Below are positions 52,825 to 61,703 of a stretch of DNA of 64,000 nucleotides, piece by piece. Source of the DNA: an uncultured Prevotella sp. Lineage in GTDB: Bacteria; Bacteroidota; Bacteroidia; Bacteroidales; Bacteroidaceae. Both the position numbers and the translations under genes were made by a program. The DNA is taken from NCBI GenBank assembly GCA_944319945.1, contig CALUFN010000001.1:37051-101050 (forward strand), written 5' to 3'. The notes under the pieces were generated by a model. That model was given only the letters and a program-made list of their open reading frames with translations, had not been told where the DNA came from and did no database searches. Position 1 is the first letter of the stretch. The number at the start of each line of letters is the position of its first letter.

Positions 52825-53277
52825 ATGGACACACTGATCAATTTTCTCATAGAATACGGCTACATCGGCATGCTGCTGTCGGGCTTTCTTGCCGGCAGCA
52901 TCTTCCCCCTGAGCAGCGAGGTGGTAATGCTTGCGCTCATGGCAGCCGGACTCGACCCGTGGCAGCTCGTAATCTACGGCACCATAGGCAACACTCTCGG
53001 CAGCATGCTCAACTACTGGATAGGGACGTTCGGGCGTATGGACTGGATAGAGAAATACCTGCACGTAAAGCAGAAAGACCTCGACCGTGCCCAACGATTC
53101 ATGGCCGGGCGCGGAGCATTGACGGGCTTCTTCGCCTTCCTGCCGGTAATAGGCGAGGCCATAACGATAGTGCTCGGCCTGATGCGTGCCAACGTAACGC
53201 TAACCACGGTCAGCGTGGCCGTAGGCAAGTTTGCCCGTTACGCCCTGATTGCCTTAGGCGTTGAGATCTTCGTCTGA
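52825..53277 (+). CDS. YqaA/DedA-family membrane protein (SNARE-associated domain)
   Basis: 150 residues, short form of the DedA superfamily as in YqaA. The N-terminal reentrant region FLAGSIFPLSSEVVMLAL and GTIGNTLGSMLNYWIGTFGR are diagnostic; GRGALTGFFAFLPVIGEAIT is the second half-repeat. These proteins move polyprenyl phosphates or other lipids across the inner membrane, though YqaA's exact cargo is unknown. ATG 52804 would add seven residues; 52825 fits the family N-terminus better. Confidence 0.87.
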   Translation: MDTLINFLIEYGYIGMLLSGFLAGSIFPLSSEVVMLALMAAGLDPWQLVIYGTIGNTLGSMLNYWIGTFGRMDWIEKYLHVKQKDLDRAQRFMAGRGALTGFFAFLPVIGEAITIVLGLMRANVTLTTVSVAVGKFARYALIALGVEIFV

Positions 53278-53380
53278 CGGCTGTACGCACTAAGCAAAAA
53301 GTTTTCCAATCCACGTTTGCCGGCCACTGCGGTTACGCATCATGAGCAGATGCGTAACCCATTGTATCACAATATATTAC

Positions 53381-53461
53381 GAAACGCAAACTTTCATGCC
53401 GCAAAAGGATACTTTTTACTGAATGAAAGGATACCTTTTAGCCGACGAAAGGCTACCTCTT
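53381..53461. repeat. 22-bp-period palindrome array H (3-4 units)
   Basis: Units at 53403 (AAAAGGATACTTTTT), 53425 (GAAAGGATACCTTTT) and 53447 (GAAAGGCTACCTCTT), with a weaker one at 53381 (GAAACGCAAACTTTC), all on one 22-bp register. Possibly decayed units follow at 53469 and 53491. The 53278-53380 and 53506-53628 flanks carry no gene. Confidence 0.85.
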
Positions 53462-53628
53462 ACGATGCGTCCGGACGACTCTTACGACAAATAAGGCCGG
53501 AGGCCGATATTAAATTGTAAAACATTCAGAATCGGGTTTCCCATACTCACACATGCGAAAAGTAACGACACACAAGCCCGCAGCACGTTAAAATATAATA
53601 ATATTTCCGCTACACGCCGTAAAGTTTG

Positions 53629-53636
53629 TATCTTTG
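53629..53636 (+). promoter_or_regulatory. Promoter -7 box of the DUF2723 gene
   Basis: TATCTTTG, 63 bp before ATG 53699. The -33 element is not clear. Confidence 0.6.
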
Positions 53637-53698
53637 TAGCGTCTTATGTAAAAACTTTCGCATAGAATAAAACAATTAATATCAGACATTCTTATTAA

Positions 53699-56600
53699 AT
53701 GAAGCAATTTAAGTTAGTGGACAATGTCTTAGGCTGGTTAGCTTTCCTCATAGCCGCCTTCGTATATTGTAGCACGATTGAGCCGACAGCCAGCTTTTGG
53801 GACTGTCCTGAATTCATCACCACAGGTTATAAGCTCGAGATAGGCCACCCGCCAGGAGCGCCGTTCTTCATGCTTACCGCCAACTTGTTCTCACAATTCG
53901 CGAGCGACCCGAGCGAGGTGGCACGCATGGTGAACACCATGAGCGCGCTGCTCAGTGCGACGTGCATCATGTTCCTGTTTTGGACCATCACCCACCTCAC
54001 GCGCAAGCTGATACTGAAAGACTGGACCTCGCTGACCACGGCCAAGCTCATCGCAATAGAGGCGAGCGGCCTTGTGGGAGCGTTGATTTACACGTTCAGC
54101 GACACGTTTTGGTTCAGCGCCGTCGAGGGCGAAGTCTACGCCTACTCGTCGGCTTTCACGGCCGTAGTGTTCTGGCTCATACTTAAATGGGAAGACCATG
54201 CCGACGAGCCCCACAGCGACCGCTGGCTCGTGTTAATAATGTACATGACGGGCCTGAGCATCGGCGTCCACCTGCTCAACCTGCTCTGCGTGGCAGCCAT
54301 CGTGCTGGTGTTCTACTACCGCAAATTCCCCAACGCCAACCTGAAAGGCTCGCTCATCGCCCTGGCCATATCGTTCGTGCTCATCGCCGTCATACTTTAC
54401 GGCGTAGTGCCGGGCATCATCAAGGTTGGCGGCTGGTTCGAGCTGTTCTTCGTCAACACTCTCGGATGTCCGTTCAACACGGGAGTCATCATCTACGTCA
54501 TACTGCTCGTGTCCACCGTGATATGGGCCATCTACGAGAGCTACACGGGCAAGAGCTTCAAGCGCAGCAACATATCGTTCGTGCTCTCAGTGGCCATGCT
54601 CGGCGTGCCGTTCTACGGCTACGGCTGGTCAGCCTTCTTCGTAGGCGTGGTAGTCTCGGCGATACTGTGGTTCGTAGTCAACCGACGGGTTACCGCAGAC
54701 AAGATCAAGAAGCCGCTCGTAAGCATGCGCATCAAGAACACCGTGCTGCTCTGCATGCTGATGCTCATGATAGGCTACTCAAGCTACGCTCTCACCGTAA
54801 TACGCTCGTCGGCCAACCCGCCGATGGACCAAAACTCGCCTGAAGACATATTCACCCTGGGCAGCTACCTGAGCCGCGACCAATACGGCGACACCCCCCT
54901 GCTCTACGGACAGGCATACTCGTCGCAGGTGAAGCTCGACGTAGAGGGCAACATGTGCAAGCCCCACATCATAGAAGGCGCACCCATATACCAGCGCAAG
55001 GAGAAAGCCTCGGCCGACGAGAAAGACTCTTACTTCATAGTAAGCCGCAAGCGCGACTACGCCTACGCTCAGAACATGCTGTTCCCCCGAATGTGGAGCT
55101 CGGCCCACGCCGACCTGTACGAGAGCTGGCTGGGCGGCGTTGAAGGCAAGCAAGTGCCCTACGACCGCTGCGGCGAACCGATAATGGTGAAGATGCCCAC
55201 GATGATGGAAAACCTGCGCTTCTTCCTCTCTTACCAGTGCAACTTCATGTATTGGCGGTATTTCATGTGGAACTTTGCCGGCCGCCAAAACGACATACAG
55301 GGCAACGGAGAGCTGGACAAGGGCAACTGGATTACTGGTATCTCATGGTTTGACAACCTGCGCCTCGGCGACCAAAGCAAGCTGCCCGACGTGCTGAAAA
55401 ACAACAAGGGCCGCAACGTGTTCTACTGCCTGCCCCTGCTGCTCGGTCTGATAGGCCTCTTCTGGCAGGCTTACCGAGGACAGCGCGGCATAAGGCAGTT
55501 CTGGGTGGTGTTCTTCCTGTTCTTCATGACAGGTCTCGCCATCGTGCTCTACCTCAACCAGACGCCAAGCCAACCGCGCGAGCGCGACTACGCCTACGCA
55601 GGCTCATTCTACGCCTTCGCCATATGGTGCGGCATCGGCGTAGCCGCAATCATCGACCTGCTGAAGAAATACGCCAAGCTCAGCGGCACCATAGCCACGG
55701 CCGCAGTATCAGTGCTCTGCCTGCTCGTACCGATACAAATGGCAAGCCAGACTTGGGACGACCACGACCGCAGCGGACGCTACGTATGCCGCGACTTCGG
55801 ACAAAACTACCTGATGTCCCTGCAAGACAAGGGTAACCCGATAATCTTCACCAACGGCGACAACGACACCTTCCCGCTATGGTACAACCAAGAAGTGGAA
55901 GGCGTGAGGACTGACGCCCGCGTGTGCAACCTGAGCTACCTGGCCACCGACTGGTATATAGACCAAATGTGCCGCGAGGCTTACGACTCGCCGTCGGTAC
56001 CCATCACTTGGCCGCGCCTTGACTACTGCTCGGGCACTAACGAATACGTAGAAGTGCAGCCGGAGGCTAAGGCACAGATACTCGAGTACTACAAGACCAA
56101 TCCTGAAGCAGCTAAGGCGGCGTTCGGCGACAACCCGTTCGAGGTGAAGAACATAATGAAACACTGGGTGCGCTCTAAGGATGCCGACTACCACTTCATC
56201 CCGACCGACACCCTCTATATCACCATAGACAAGGAAGCCGTAAGGAAAAGCGGCATGATGATGGCGGCCGACTCGATACCTGACCGCATGGTGATCTCGC
56301 TGAAAGGCAAGAACGCACTCTACAAGAACGACCTGATGATGCTGGAGATGATATCGCAATGCAACTGGACCCGCCCCGTCTACGTGGCTTGCACTGTAGG
56401 TTCGGAAAACTACATGAACCTCGGCGACAACTTCGTGCAGGAGGGCTTGGTAAACCGCATCACTCCGTTCACCACCAACGTAGCCGGAGCTAAGAACTTC
56501 GACAGCGAGCGCGTGTACACCAACATGATGACACGCTTCAAGTACGGAGGCGTCGACAAGAAAGGCATTTACCTCGACGAGACCGTTATGCGCATGTGCT

Positions 56601-57025
56601 TCACACACAGGCGCCTATTCGCCCAACTTGCACTTGCCCTAATATCCGAAGGCAAGACCGACAAGGCTAAGAAGGTGCTCGCATACGCCGAGAAGGTGAT
56701 ACCGGCCTACAACGTGCCGAGAGACTACATGAGCGGCAGCATCGACATGGCAAAGGCCTACGCGCTGACTGGCAACAAGGCCATGGCTGCCGAGACGCTG
56801 AAAGACGTCTTCAACAACTCGCACCAGTACATGGTATGGTACAACTCGCTCTCAGGCAACCGCTTCACCCAAGCCCAGCAAGACTGCATACTGCACATAT
56901 ACATCATGGGCATGTGCATCGACAACGCGAAGATGTTCGACAAGAACCTTGCGACCAAGTTTGACAAGCAGTTTAATGCCGACATATCGGCATATCACGC
57001 TAAGGGCGGAGTGATACCGCAATAG
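53699..57025 (+). CDS. DUF2723 family membrane glycosyltransferase-like protein (GT117)
   Basis: 1108 residues. The N-terminal 400 residues hold about ten membrane helices of the GT-C type used in protein O-mannosyltransferases, with the early acidic motif FWDCPEFITTGYKLEIGHPP that is diagnostic for DUF2723. Further helices lie around 580-660, then a large soluble region (about 680-1108) with TPR-like helices at the end (KAYALTGNKAMAAETLKDVF). A role in protein O-glycosylation is expected for the family in Bacteroidota but not shown here. Transcribed from its own promoter. Confidence 0.92.
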   Translation: MKQFKLVDNVLGWLAFLIAAFVYCSTIEPTASFWDCPEFITTGYKLEIGHPPGAPFFMLTANLFSQFASDPSEVARMVNTMSALLSATCIMFLFWTITHLTRKLILKDWTSLTTAKLIAIEASGLVGALIYTFSDTFWFSAVEGEVYAYSSAFTAVVFWLILKWEDHADEPHSDRWLVLIMYMTGLSIGVHLLNLLCVAAIVLVFYYRKFPNANLKGSLIALAISFVLIAVILYGVVPGIIKVGGWFELFFVNTLGCPFNTGVIIYVILLVSTVIWAIYESYTGKSFKRSNISFVLSVAMLGVPFYGYGWSAFFVGVVVSAILWFVVNRRVTADKIKKPLVSMRIKNTVLLCMLMLMIGYSSYALTVIRSSANPPMDQNSPEDIFTLGSYLSRDQYGDTPLLYGQAYSSQVKLDVEGNMCKPHIIEGAPIYQRKEKASADEKDSYFIVSRKRDYAYAQNMLFPRMWSSAHADLYESWLGGVEGKQVPYDRCGEPIMVKMPTMMENLRFFLSYQCNFMYWRYFMWNFAGRQNDIQGNGELDKGNWITGISWFDNLRLGDQSKLPDVLKNNKGRNVFYCLPLLLGLIGLFWQAYRGQRGIRQFWVVFFLFFMTGLAIVLYLNQTPSQPRERDYAYAGSFYAFAIWCGIGVAAIIDLLKKYAKLSGTIATAAVSVLCLLVPIQMASQTWDDHDRSGRYVCRDFGQNYLMSLQDKGNPIIFTNGDNDTFPLWYNQEVEGVRTDARVCNLSYLATDWYIDQMCREAYDSPSVPITWPRLDYCSGTNEYVEVQPEAKAQILEYYKTNPEAAKAAFGDNPFEVKNIMKHWVRSKDADYHFIPTDTLYITIDKEAVRKSGMMMAADSIPDRMVISLKGKNALYKNDLMMLEMISQCNWTRPVYVACTVGSENYMNLGDNFVQEGLVNRITPFTTNVAGAKNFDSERVYTNMMTRFKYGGVDKKGIYLDETVMRMCFTHRRLFAQLALALISEGKTDKAKKVLAYAEKVIPAYNVPRDYMSGSIDMAKAYALTGNKAMAAETLKDVFNNSHQYMVWYNSLSGNRFTQAQQDCILHIYIMGMCIDNAKMFDKNLATKFDKQFNADISAYHAKGGVIPQ

Positions 57026-57035
57026 TCGTAGCGAA

Positions 57036-57110
57036 GAAAAGAAATAGAGGAGTAAAGGAGTAAAGCGACATTGAACGGCTTACCCCGTTACTCCTCCATT
57101 TCTTTACTCT
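57036..57110 (+). terminator. Inverted repeat after the DUF2723 gene
   Basis: AGAAATAGAGGAGTAA pairs with TTACTCCTCCATTTCT with a single extra base, enclosing a 33-nt loop that includes a repeated GGAGTAAA. The right arm runs into TTTACTCTTTC. It probably acts as a terminator. Confidence 0.55.
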
Positions 57111-57165
57111 TTCACTACATTACTCCCCAACTCCTTAATTCCTGTATTCCTAAAAACAAGACAAT

Positions 57166-57777
57166 ATGATCATCGAGCAGCCTGCCAAATGGCTACGCTG
57201 GCTCTACCCACGGGCGACATGGCGTATGGACAAGAATAAGAAAGCAGTGTACCTGACTTTCGACGACGGCCCCATACCCGAGTCTACGCCCTTCATTCTC
57301 GAGACATTAGCCAAATATGACGCCCGTGCAACGTTTTTCATGGTCGGCGACAACGTAAGGAAATATCCACAACTGTTCAAAAGGATAATCTACGAAGGCC
57401 ACCAGGTGGGCAACCACACCTTCAACCACTGGGGAGGCTTCAGGCATACCACCCAATCATATAACGCAAATGCCGAAAAGGCCAACGCGCTCATAGGCTC
57501 GCACCTGTTCCGCCCGCCTCACGGCTGGATGCGATGGGACCAATACTTTTGGCTCGGACGCAAGTACCGAATCGTCATGTGGGACCTCGTAACGCGCGAT
57601 TACAGCAAATGGCTTACGGCCGAAGACGTGCTCAAAAACGTAAAACGCTACACACGCAACGGCTCGATAATAACCTTTCACGACTCTCTGAAAAGCATCG
57701 ACAAGCTGCGCTACGCCCTGCCGGAAGCGCTCAAGTGGCTAAAAGAACAAGGATATGAGTTTAACACTTTCGAGTGA
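57166..57777 (+). CDS. Polysaccharide deacetylase (NodB) family protein
   Basis: 203 residues. The NodB fold has TFDDGPIPEST (metal Asp pair at about 31-32), NHTFNHW (metal His residues at about 85-89), FRPPHGWMRW and the C-terminal TFHDSLKS. It would deacetylate an N-acetylated sugar polymer such as peptidoglycan or a capsule. A signal peptide is not obvious; the N-terminus is WLRWLYPRATWRMDKNKK, which may associate with the membrane. Its end overlaps queG by 23 bp. Confidence 0.9.
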   Translation: MIIEQPAKWLRWLYPRATWRMDKNKKAVYLTFDDGPIPESTPFILETLAKYDARATFFMVGDNVRKYPQLFKRIIYEGHQVGNHTFNHWGGFRHTTQSYNANAEKANALIGSHLFRPPHGWMRWDQYFWLGRKYRIVMWDLVTRDYSKWLTAEDVLKNVKRYTRNGSIITFHDSLKSIDKLRYALPEALKWLKEQGYEFNTFE

Positions 57778-58684
57778 GAAGATAAAGGCCGAGGCCCATG
57801 CCCTCGGCTTTTTCGCTTGCGGAGTGGCTAAAGCCGGGCCGATAAGCAAGGACTGCGCCCAAGCGTTCAGACGATGGCTGGACGACGGGGGACACGCCGA
57901 CATGGAATATATGGCACGCAACACCGACAAACGCCTCGACCCGAGGCTGCTCGTGCCGGGAGTGAAAAGCATAGTGAGCGTCGCGCTCAATTACGCACCG
58001 GCCAGACGAATGCCGCAAGGCGAACTGCAAGTAGCTGCGTATGCCTTAGGCCGCGACTATCACGACATCATGAAATCACGCCTGCATACGCTTGCGGCCA
58101 ATCTCGGCATCGCTTCTTACCGCGCGTTTTGCGACACTGCGCCCGTGCTCGAACGCTATTGGGCGCAACAGGCCGGGGTTGGATGGATAGGACGCAACCA
58201 TCAGCTCATAGTGCCGGACGCAGGCACTATGTTTTTCCTCGGCGAACTGTTTCTCGACATTGAGCTTGACTACGACGCGCCATTGACTGCCAAATGCGGC
58301 ACATGCCGTGCCTGCATGGACGCTTGCCCCACAGGAGCACTGGCCCGCGACGGCTCGTTCAACTCGTCAAGATGCCTCTCTTATCTCACGATAGAACATC
58401 GAGGAGACATTCCGCCTTGCGCCGCAACGAAAATGGGCAACACCATATACGGCTGCGACCGTTGCCAAGATGCCTGTCCGTGGAACCGATTTGCCACTCC
58501 GACGACCGACCCCGACCTGCAAGCACGTGGCGAATTGCTCAGCATGACCCGCAATGACTGGCAGAACCTGACAATAGAACAATACCGCACACTGTTTAAA
58601 GGCAGCGCAGTGAAGAGGGCGAAATACGAGGGACTGATGAGGAACATCAACTGCGCAACTGAGGATTTAAGAGTGAAAAATTAA
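57755..58684 (+). CDS. queG: Epoxyqueuosine reductase
   Basis: 309 residues. A cobalamin- and iron-sulfur-dependent enzyme that reduces epoxyqueuosine to queuosine in tRNA; cytosolic. The two 4Fe-4S motifs are intact: CGTCRACMDACPTGAL and YGCDRCQDACPWN. GVGWIGRNHQLIVPDAG is the family segment around the cobalamin site. Its length is slightly shorter than E. coli QueG because a C-terminal repeat domain is missing. It overlaps the deacetylase gene by 23 bp. Confidence 0.95.
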   Translation: MSLTLSSEKIKAEAHALGFFACGVAKAGPISKDCAQAFRRWLDDGGHADMEYMARNTDKRLDPRLLVPGVKSIVSVALNYAPARRMPQGELQVAAYALGRDYHDIMKSRLHTLAANLGIASYRAFCDTAPVLERYWAQQAGVGWIGRNHQLIVPDAGTMFFLGELFLDIELDYDAPLTAKCGTCRACMDACPTGALARDGSFNSSRCLSYLTIEHRGDIPPCAATKMGNTIYGCDRCQDACPWNRFATPTTDPDLQARGELLSMTRNDWQNLTIEQYRTLFKGSAVKRAKYEGLMRNINCATEDLRVKN

Positions 58685-58709
58685 AAGTGAAGAGTTAAGA
58701 AATACGAAA

Positions 58710-59225
58710 ATGATAGGAAAAGACATCGTTATCGCCGCTACAGTGCGCGCGTTTTTCAAATACTTCGTGACAGGTTTGTTGGAAGCTCAAACAGACGTTG
58801 ACATCCAAGAACGCTTCGAGCCAAAGAACATCAAACGCACGATGCTCGACCATTACGAGCACATCTCGAGACTGTTCAACCAAGAGGCGTTTTACGCAAT
58901 GTCGCGCATAAACTTTGAAGCCGACGAAATTGAGGTGCAACTAAAAGACTTCATCACACCGCAGACAACCGAAATGGAGCTTGTACGCTTCGCCTGCAAG
59001 ACCGACGACTGTTATCGGACAATGGTGGAGGAATACAAACGAAACTTCATGAACCTGCTATCCGGACGCATAGAAACGCAAGATGAGCACGTAAACTCTT
59101 ACACAAGATGCCCGGATATCGGCGAGATGGACATCAAGACGGCCGAAAGCATAGTTAACCGCATGGCCTCAAACGCCTACGAATTAGGCAAAACGCATCA
59201 GGCTCAGCACAAGCCGAAAGATTAA
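58710..59225 (+). CDS. Uncharacterised soluble protein
   Basis: 171 residues with no signal or membrane segment, mostly predicted helix, acidic, with two Cys (FACKTDDC) and one later (RCPDI). I recognise no family. It follows queG by 25 bp and may be in the same transcript, but a short AGTGAAAAATTAAAAGTGAAGAG repeat-like gap separates them. The start at ATG 58710 is the first in frame. Confidence 0.65.
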   Translation: MIGKDIVIAATVRAFFKYFVTGLLEAQTDVDIQERFEPKNIKRTMLDHYEHISRLFNQEAFYAMSRINFEADEIEVQLKDFITPQTTEMELVRFACKTDDCYRTMVEEYKRNFMNLLSGRIETQDEHVNSYTRCPDIGEMDIKTAESIVNRMASNAYELGKTHQAQHKPKD

Positions 59226-59277
59226 CAAACTTAGGAACAAGCCCCTCCGGCTACGATACGGCAATGGCACAACTGAC

Positions 59278-59997
59278 TCAAAACACCTGAAACTTAAGCC
59301 CGAGAGACAACCCGAAGATGTCAACAAGCCGCACGTGGCGGTCCTGAACGAGAGCACGCAGATAGACATCGCACGTGCTAAGCTCGTAAAAGGCGGTTAT
59401 GCTCTTTACGAACTTACGACGGTTTTGCGGCAAGGTGAACTCCACGCGCTGACCTGCGAAAATGTTGATACGCACTTTCGTAGACAAAAACGGATAATAG
59501 CTGTCGGGATAACGCGCAGGCTGCTTCTGCCAAAACTCAGGCCCGAACACCGTATTAAAATACACACCTACCGACAACGGCTCTACCGACCAACCGTTTT
59601 TAATATACAGGCTCCACGGTATGAAATTCTCTTTCAGCGTCATCGTAGCCTTAGCCCTGTCGCTGCCGTAGCGCGGAAGAAAACCGAACAGCAAATGGGT
59701 TTCCCACTGCTTGTGCCGACCGTAATCCCAGCCTACGCCGAATGAGAGCAGCCCCATGTTGCCGGCAAACTGCACTACGCTTTGCGTCGGGATAAGGCTC
59801 TGCCAATTACGGCGGTAGCGGTGCACACGACGGTCATAACGAGTCAAGACTGACCCTGCTGCGGTATCGGCCGTAACGACGGGCGTAACGGTTACCACAT
59901 CACCGCCGACGACTGTATTACATTCATAAACGCCTACCGCTCCGCAACCAACTCGAGCCATGAGCAACAAGCTAAAAATCAACAACCTCATACTCAT
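59278..59997 (-). CDS. Probable outer-membrane beta-barrel protein
   Basis: 239 residues. The start ATGAGTATGAGG (59997 or 59991) gives a signal-like hydrophobic run LLIFSLLLMARVGCG. A basic stretch (RYDRRVHRYRRNW) is followed by alternating segments (LLSFGVGWDYGRHKQWETHL, VYFNTVFGPEFWQK) that fit outer-membrane strands. It ends in FQVF with a terminal Phe, as Omp proteins often do. No named family recognised. It overlaps the end of the upstream phosphoesterase gene by 26 bp, so they are co-expressed. Confidence 0.72.
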   Translation of the reverse strand: MSMRLLIFSLLLMARVGCGAVGVYECNTVVGGDVVTVTPVVTADTAAGSVLTRYDRRVHRYRRNWQSLIPTQSVVQFAGNMGLLSFGVGWDYGRHKQWETHLLFGFLPRYGSDRAKATMTLKENFIPWSLYIKNGWSVEPLSVGVYFNTVFGPEFWQKQPARYPDSYYPFLSTKVRINIFAGQRVEFTLPQNRRKFVKSITAFYELSTCDVYLRALVQDRHVRLVDIFGLSLGLKFQVF

Positions 59998-60790
59998 ATC
60001 CGTCGGGTGTAATGGTGAACAACATGTAAGAACGATGGCTTGCGCAGTCAACTCCGTAATACATCAAGCCGTCGTCGAATATCTCCGACGCCGCCTGGTG
60101 ATGGTCATGACCATATACGCAAAACATGATTCCCGGAAAATGCGTAACGTAAAGCTCGAAAGGCTTGGCTACGTTATTGTTAAACTGGTCACTGTAAGGG
60201 CAGGCGTGCATACAGACAATGGTGCGGTCGAAGCGTGCCGAGTCAGCCGTCATCTGCTCCTCCATGTAGTCAAAATCAGGATTGGCCGCCACATAGTCAT
60301 ATTCCGTAGCGTTGGTATTCAGACAAACAAACTTAACACGCCCGGCGATAAAGCTGAAATTGCTCTCGCCGTACATACGGAGGAATACCTCCTCGCCCGT
60401 GCCCAAGCAGTCATGGTTGCCCAACAGCGCCACATACGGCACGCCGAGCTTCGACAACACGTCGCGTTGCCACACATATTCCTTAGTCGTAGCACAGTCT
60501 GTCAGGTCGCCCAAATGCACTACGAAGTCGGCTACGCCGCGTGAGTTGATGTCGTTCACCATGTCTTCCGTCTCCGTGTACCACCCGTGGCTGTCTGAGA
60601 TGAAAGCCACGTGCAGCGTGTCCTTATCCACGGTAGCAGCCTCTATGCGGCTTATTGCCGAGGCGTTGTGTCCCGTCTCGCCGTCAAAACGCGCGTCGTA
60701 AGGATGATAATCGAACACGCCGTCGCAGCCTGTAACGACACAAGCCATCGCCGTCGCTGCCAACACGGACGAAAATTTATCTAATGACAT
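59972..60790 (-). CDS. Calcineurin-like metallophosphoesterase lipoprotein
   Basis: 272 residues. The signal MACVVTGCDG gives a lipidated Cys near residue 22, so it acts in the envelope. Metallophosphoesterase motifs in order are FISDSHGW (I), HLGDLTD (II), LLGNHD (III), CMHACPY and YGHDHHQ (V). Two metal ions would be held by these Asp, His and Asn residues. Substrate unknown. ATG 60790 is used because the promoter box at 60814 lies inside the longer frame. The downstream barrel-like gene may assist in export. Confidence 0.87.
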   Translation of the reverse strand: MSLDKFSSVLAATAMACVVTGCDGVFDYHPYDARFDGETGHNASAISRIEAATVDKDTLHVAFISDSHGWYTETEDMVNDINSRGVADFVVHLGDLTDCATTKEYVWQRDVLSKLGVPYVALLGNHDCLGTGEEVFLRMYGESNFSFIAGRVKFVCLNTNATEYDYVAANPDFDYMEEQMTADSARFDRTIVCMHACPYSDQFNNNVAKPFELYVTHFPGIMFCVYGHDHHQAASEIFDDGLMYYGVDCASHRSYMLFTITPDGYEYEVVDF

Positions 60791-60813
60791 AAGATATTCC
60801 TTAAATTTGCCTG

Positions 60814-60842
60814 CAAAGATACTCACTATTGCAAATAAGCAA
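60814..60842 (-). promoter_or_regulatory. Promoter of the metallophosphoesterase gene
   Basis: On the minus strand TTG (60840-60842), an 18-bp spacer and TATCTTTG (60814-60821), 23 bp before ATG 60790. Confidence 0.7.
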
Positions 60843-60951
60843 AACAACATTGAAGGTATTTTCACGCTCATTAGTACAACAAGCAATAGAAAGCTCCCAA
60901 AAGACTATTTTTCCGTATCTCAGCAATCCACATCTTTATCATAAACAAGGT

Positions 60952-61446
60952 CTACTCTCCCGCCTCCGGCTCGGCAGCCATGCCGTAACCGCCGTCTTGC
61001 ATGGGCTGATACTTAACGGCGTGGTCAGCAAGGTATATGCGGTTAAGCGTATATTCCAGCGATTGCAGGGTGGAGTCACGCTTGGCCGGTGCGAGTTCGC
61101 ACTCCCACACGGTAATGCAGTGCCAGCCCATCTCGGCAAGGCGGCGTTGTTCCTCCTTGTCACGCTCACGGTTACGGGCTATTTTGGCTCGCCAAAAGTC
61201 TTGCCGAGCATTCGGCAGATGCCCCTTCGAGCAGTCGTGCCCGTGCCAAAAGCAGCCGTTTACGAATATGCACGTGCGGTATTTACGCAGAACGATGTCG
61301 GGATGACCCGGCAGGCGCGGATGATTTATGCGATACCTGAAGCCTTTTGAGAAAAGATACTTGCGCACGATAAGTTCGGGCCGCGTATTCTTAGAGCGGA
61401 TAGCGGCCATTATCTTACTGCGTTTATCTTTTGAGAAAACATCCAT
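60952..61446 (-). CDS. vsr: Very short patch repair endonuclease (Vsr)
   Basis: 164 residues. Vsr nicks 5' of the T in T-G mismatches left by deamination of 5-methylcytosine. Motifs are SKIMAAIRSKNTRPELIVRK, HPRLPGHPDIVLRKYRTCIF (catalytic Asp) and NGCFWHGHDC (Zn-binding Cys/His). Vsr is normally beside a C5-cytosine methyltransferase; none is in this window, the only methyltransferase nearby being the MmeI-like N6-adenine type 14 kb away. Promoter box TAAGTTTG at 61455-61462. Confidence 0.93.
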   Translation of the reverse strand: MDVFSKDKRSKIMAAIRSKNTRPELIVRKYLFSKGFRYRINHPRLPGHPDIVLRKYRTCIFVNGCFWHGHDCSKGHLPNARQDFWRAKIARNRERDKEEQRRLAEMGWHCITVWECELAPAKRDSTLQSLEYTLNRIYLADHAVKYQPMQDGGYGMAAEPEAGE

Positions 61447-61454
61447 TCCGATTG

Positions 61455-61462
61455 CAAACTTA
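61455..61462 (-). promoter_or_regulatory. Promoter -7 box of vsr
   Basis: TAAGTTTG on the minus strand, only about 8 bp before ATG 61446, so the leader would be very short. A TTG lies about 22 bp upstream. Confidence 0.5.
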
Positions 61463-61576
61463 CGTAAATTTTTATCATTTTACGCAAGCATGGCATATAA
61501 AATTATGTACAAAATTAATCCGCCCATACCATACCGCATTCCGAAAAAAAACGAAATGCAAAACTCGTTAATTCAC

Positions 61577-61680
61577 AAGAGGTTACCATTTGCGTTGTAA
61601 AAGGTTACCTTTTGTGCTGTAAAAGGTTACCTCTTGTCTTGTAAAAGATTACCTTTCACAAGACAAAGAGCGCGTATTGT
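61577..61680. repeat. 22-bp-period palindrome array I (5 units, best register)
   Basis: Units at 61577 (AAGAGGTTACCATTT), 61599 (AAAAGGTTACCTTTT), 61621 (AAAAGGTTACCTCTT), 61643 (AAAAGATTACCTTTC) and 61665 (CAAAGAGCGCGTATT). Every step is exactly 22 bp. The 7-bp spacers share a G(T/C)GTTGT-like flavour and are less variable than in other arrays. It lies between the glmM terminator and the vsr promoter. Confidence 0.92.
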
Positions 61681-61703
61681 CATCAGCTGACTTACTACAT
61701 AAA

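Noticed and set aside
160-61680. Arrays of short palindromes as CRISPR
   Set aside because: Units are degenerate 15-mers with 7-bp spacers at a 22-bp step; CRISPR repeats are nearly identical and have spacers of about 30 bp. No cas gene is present.
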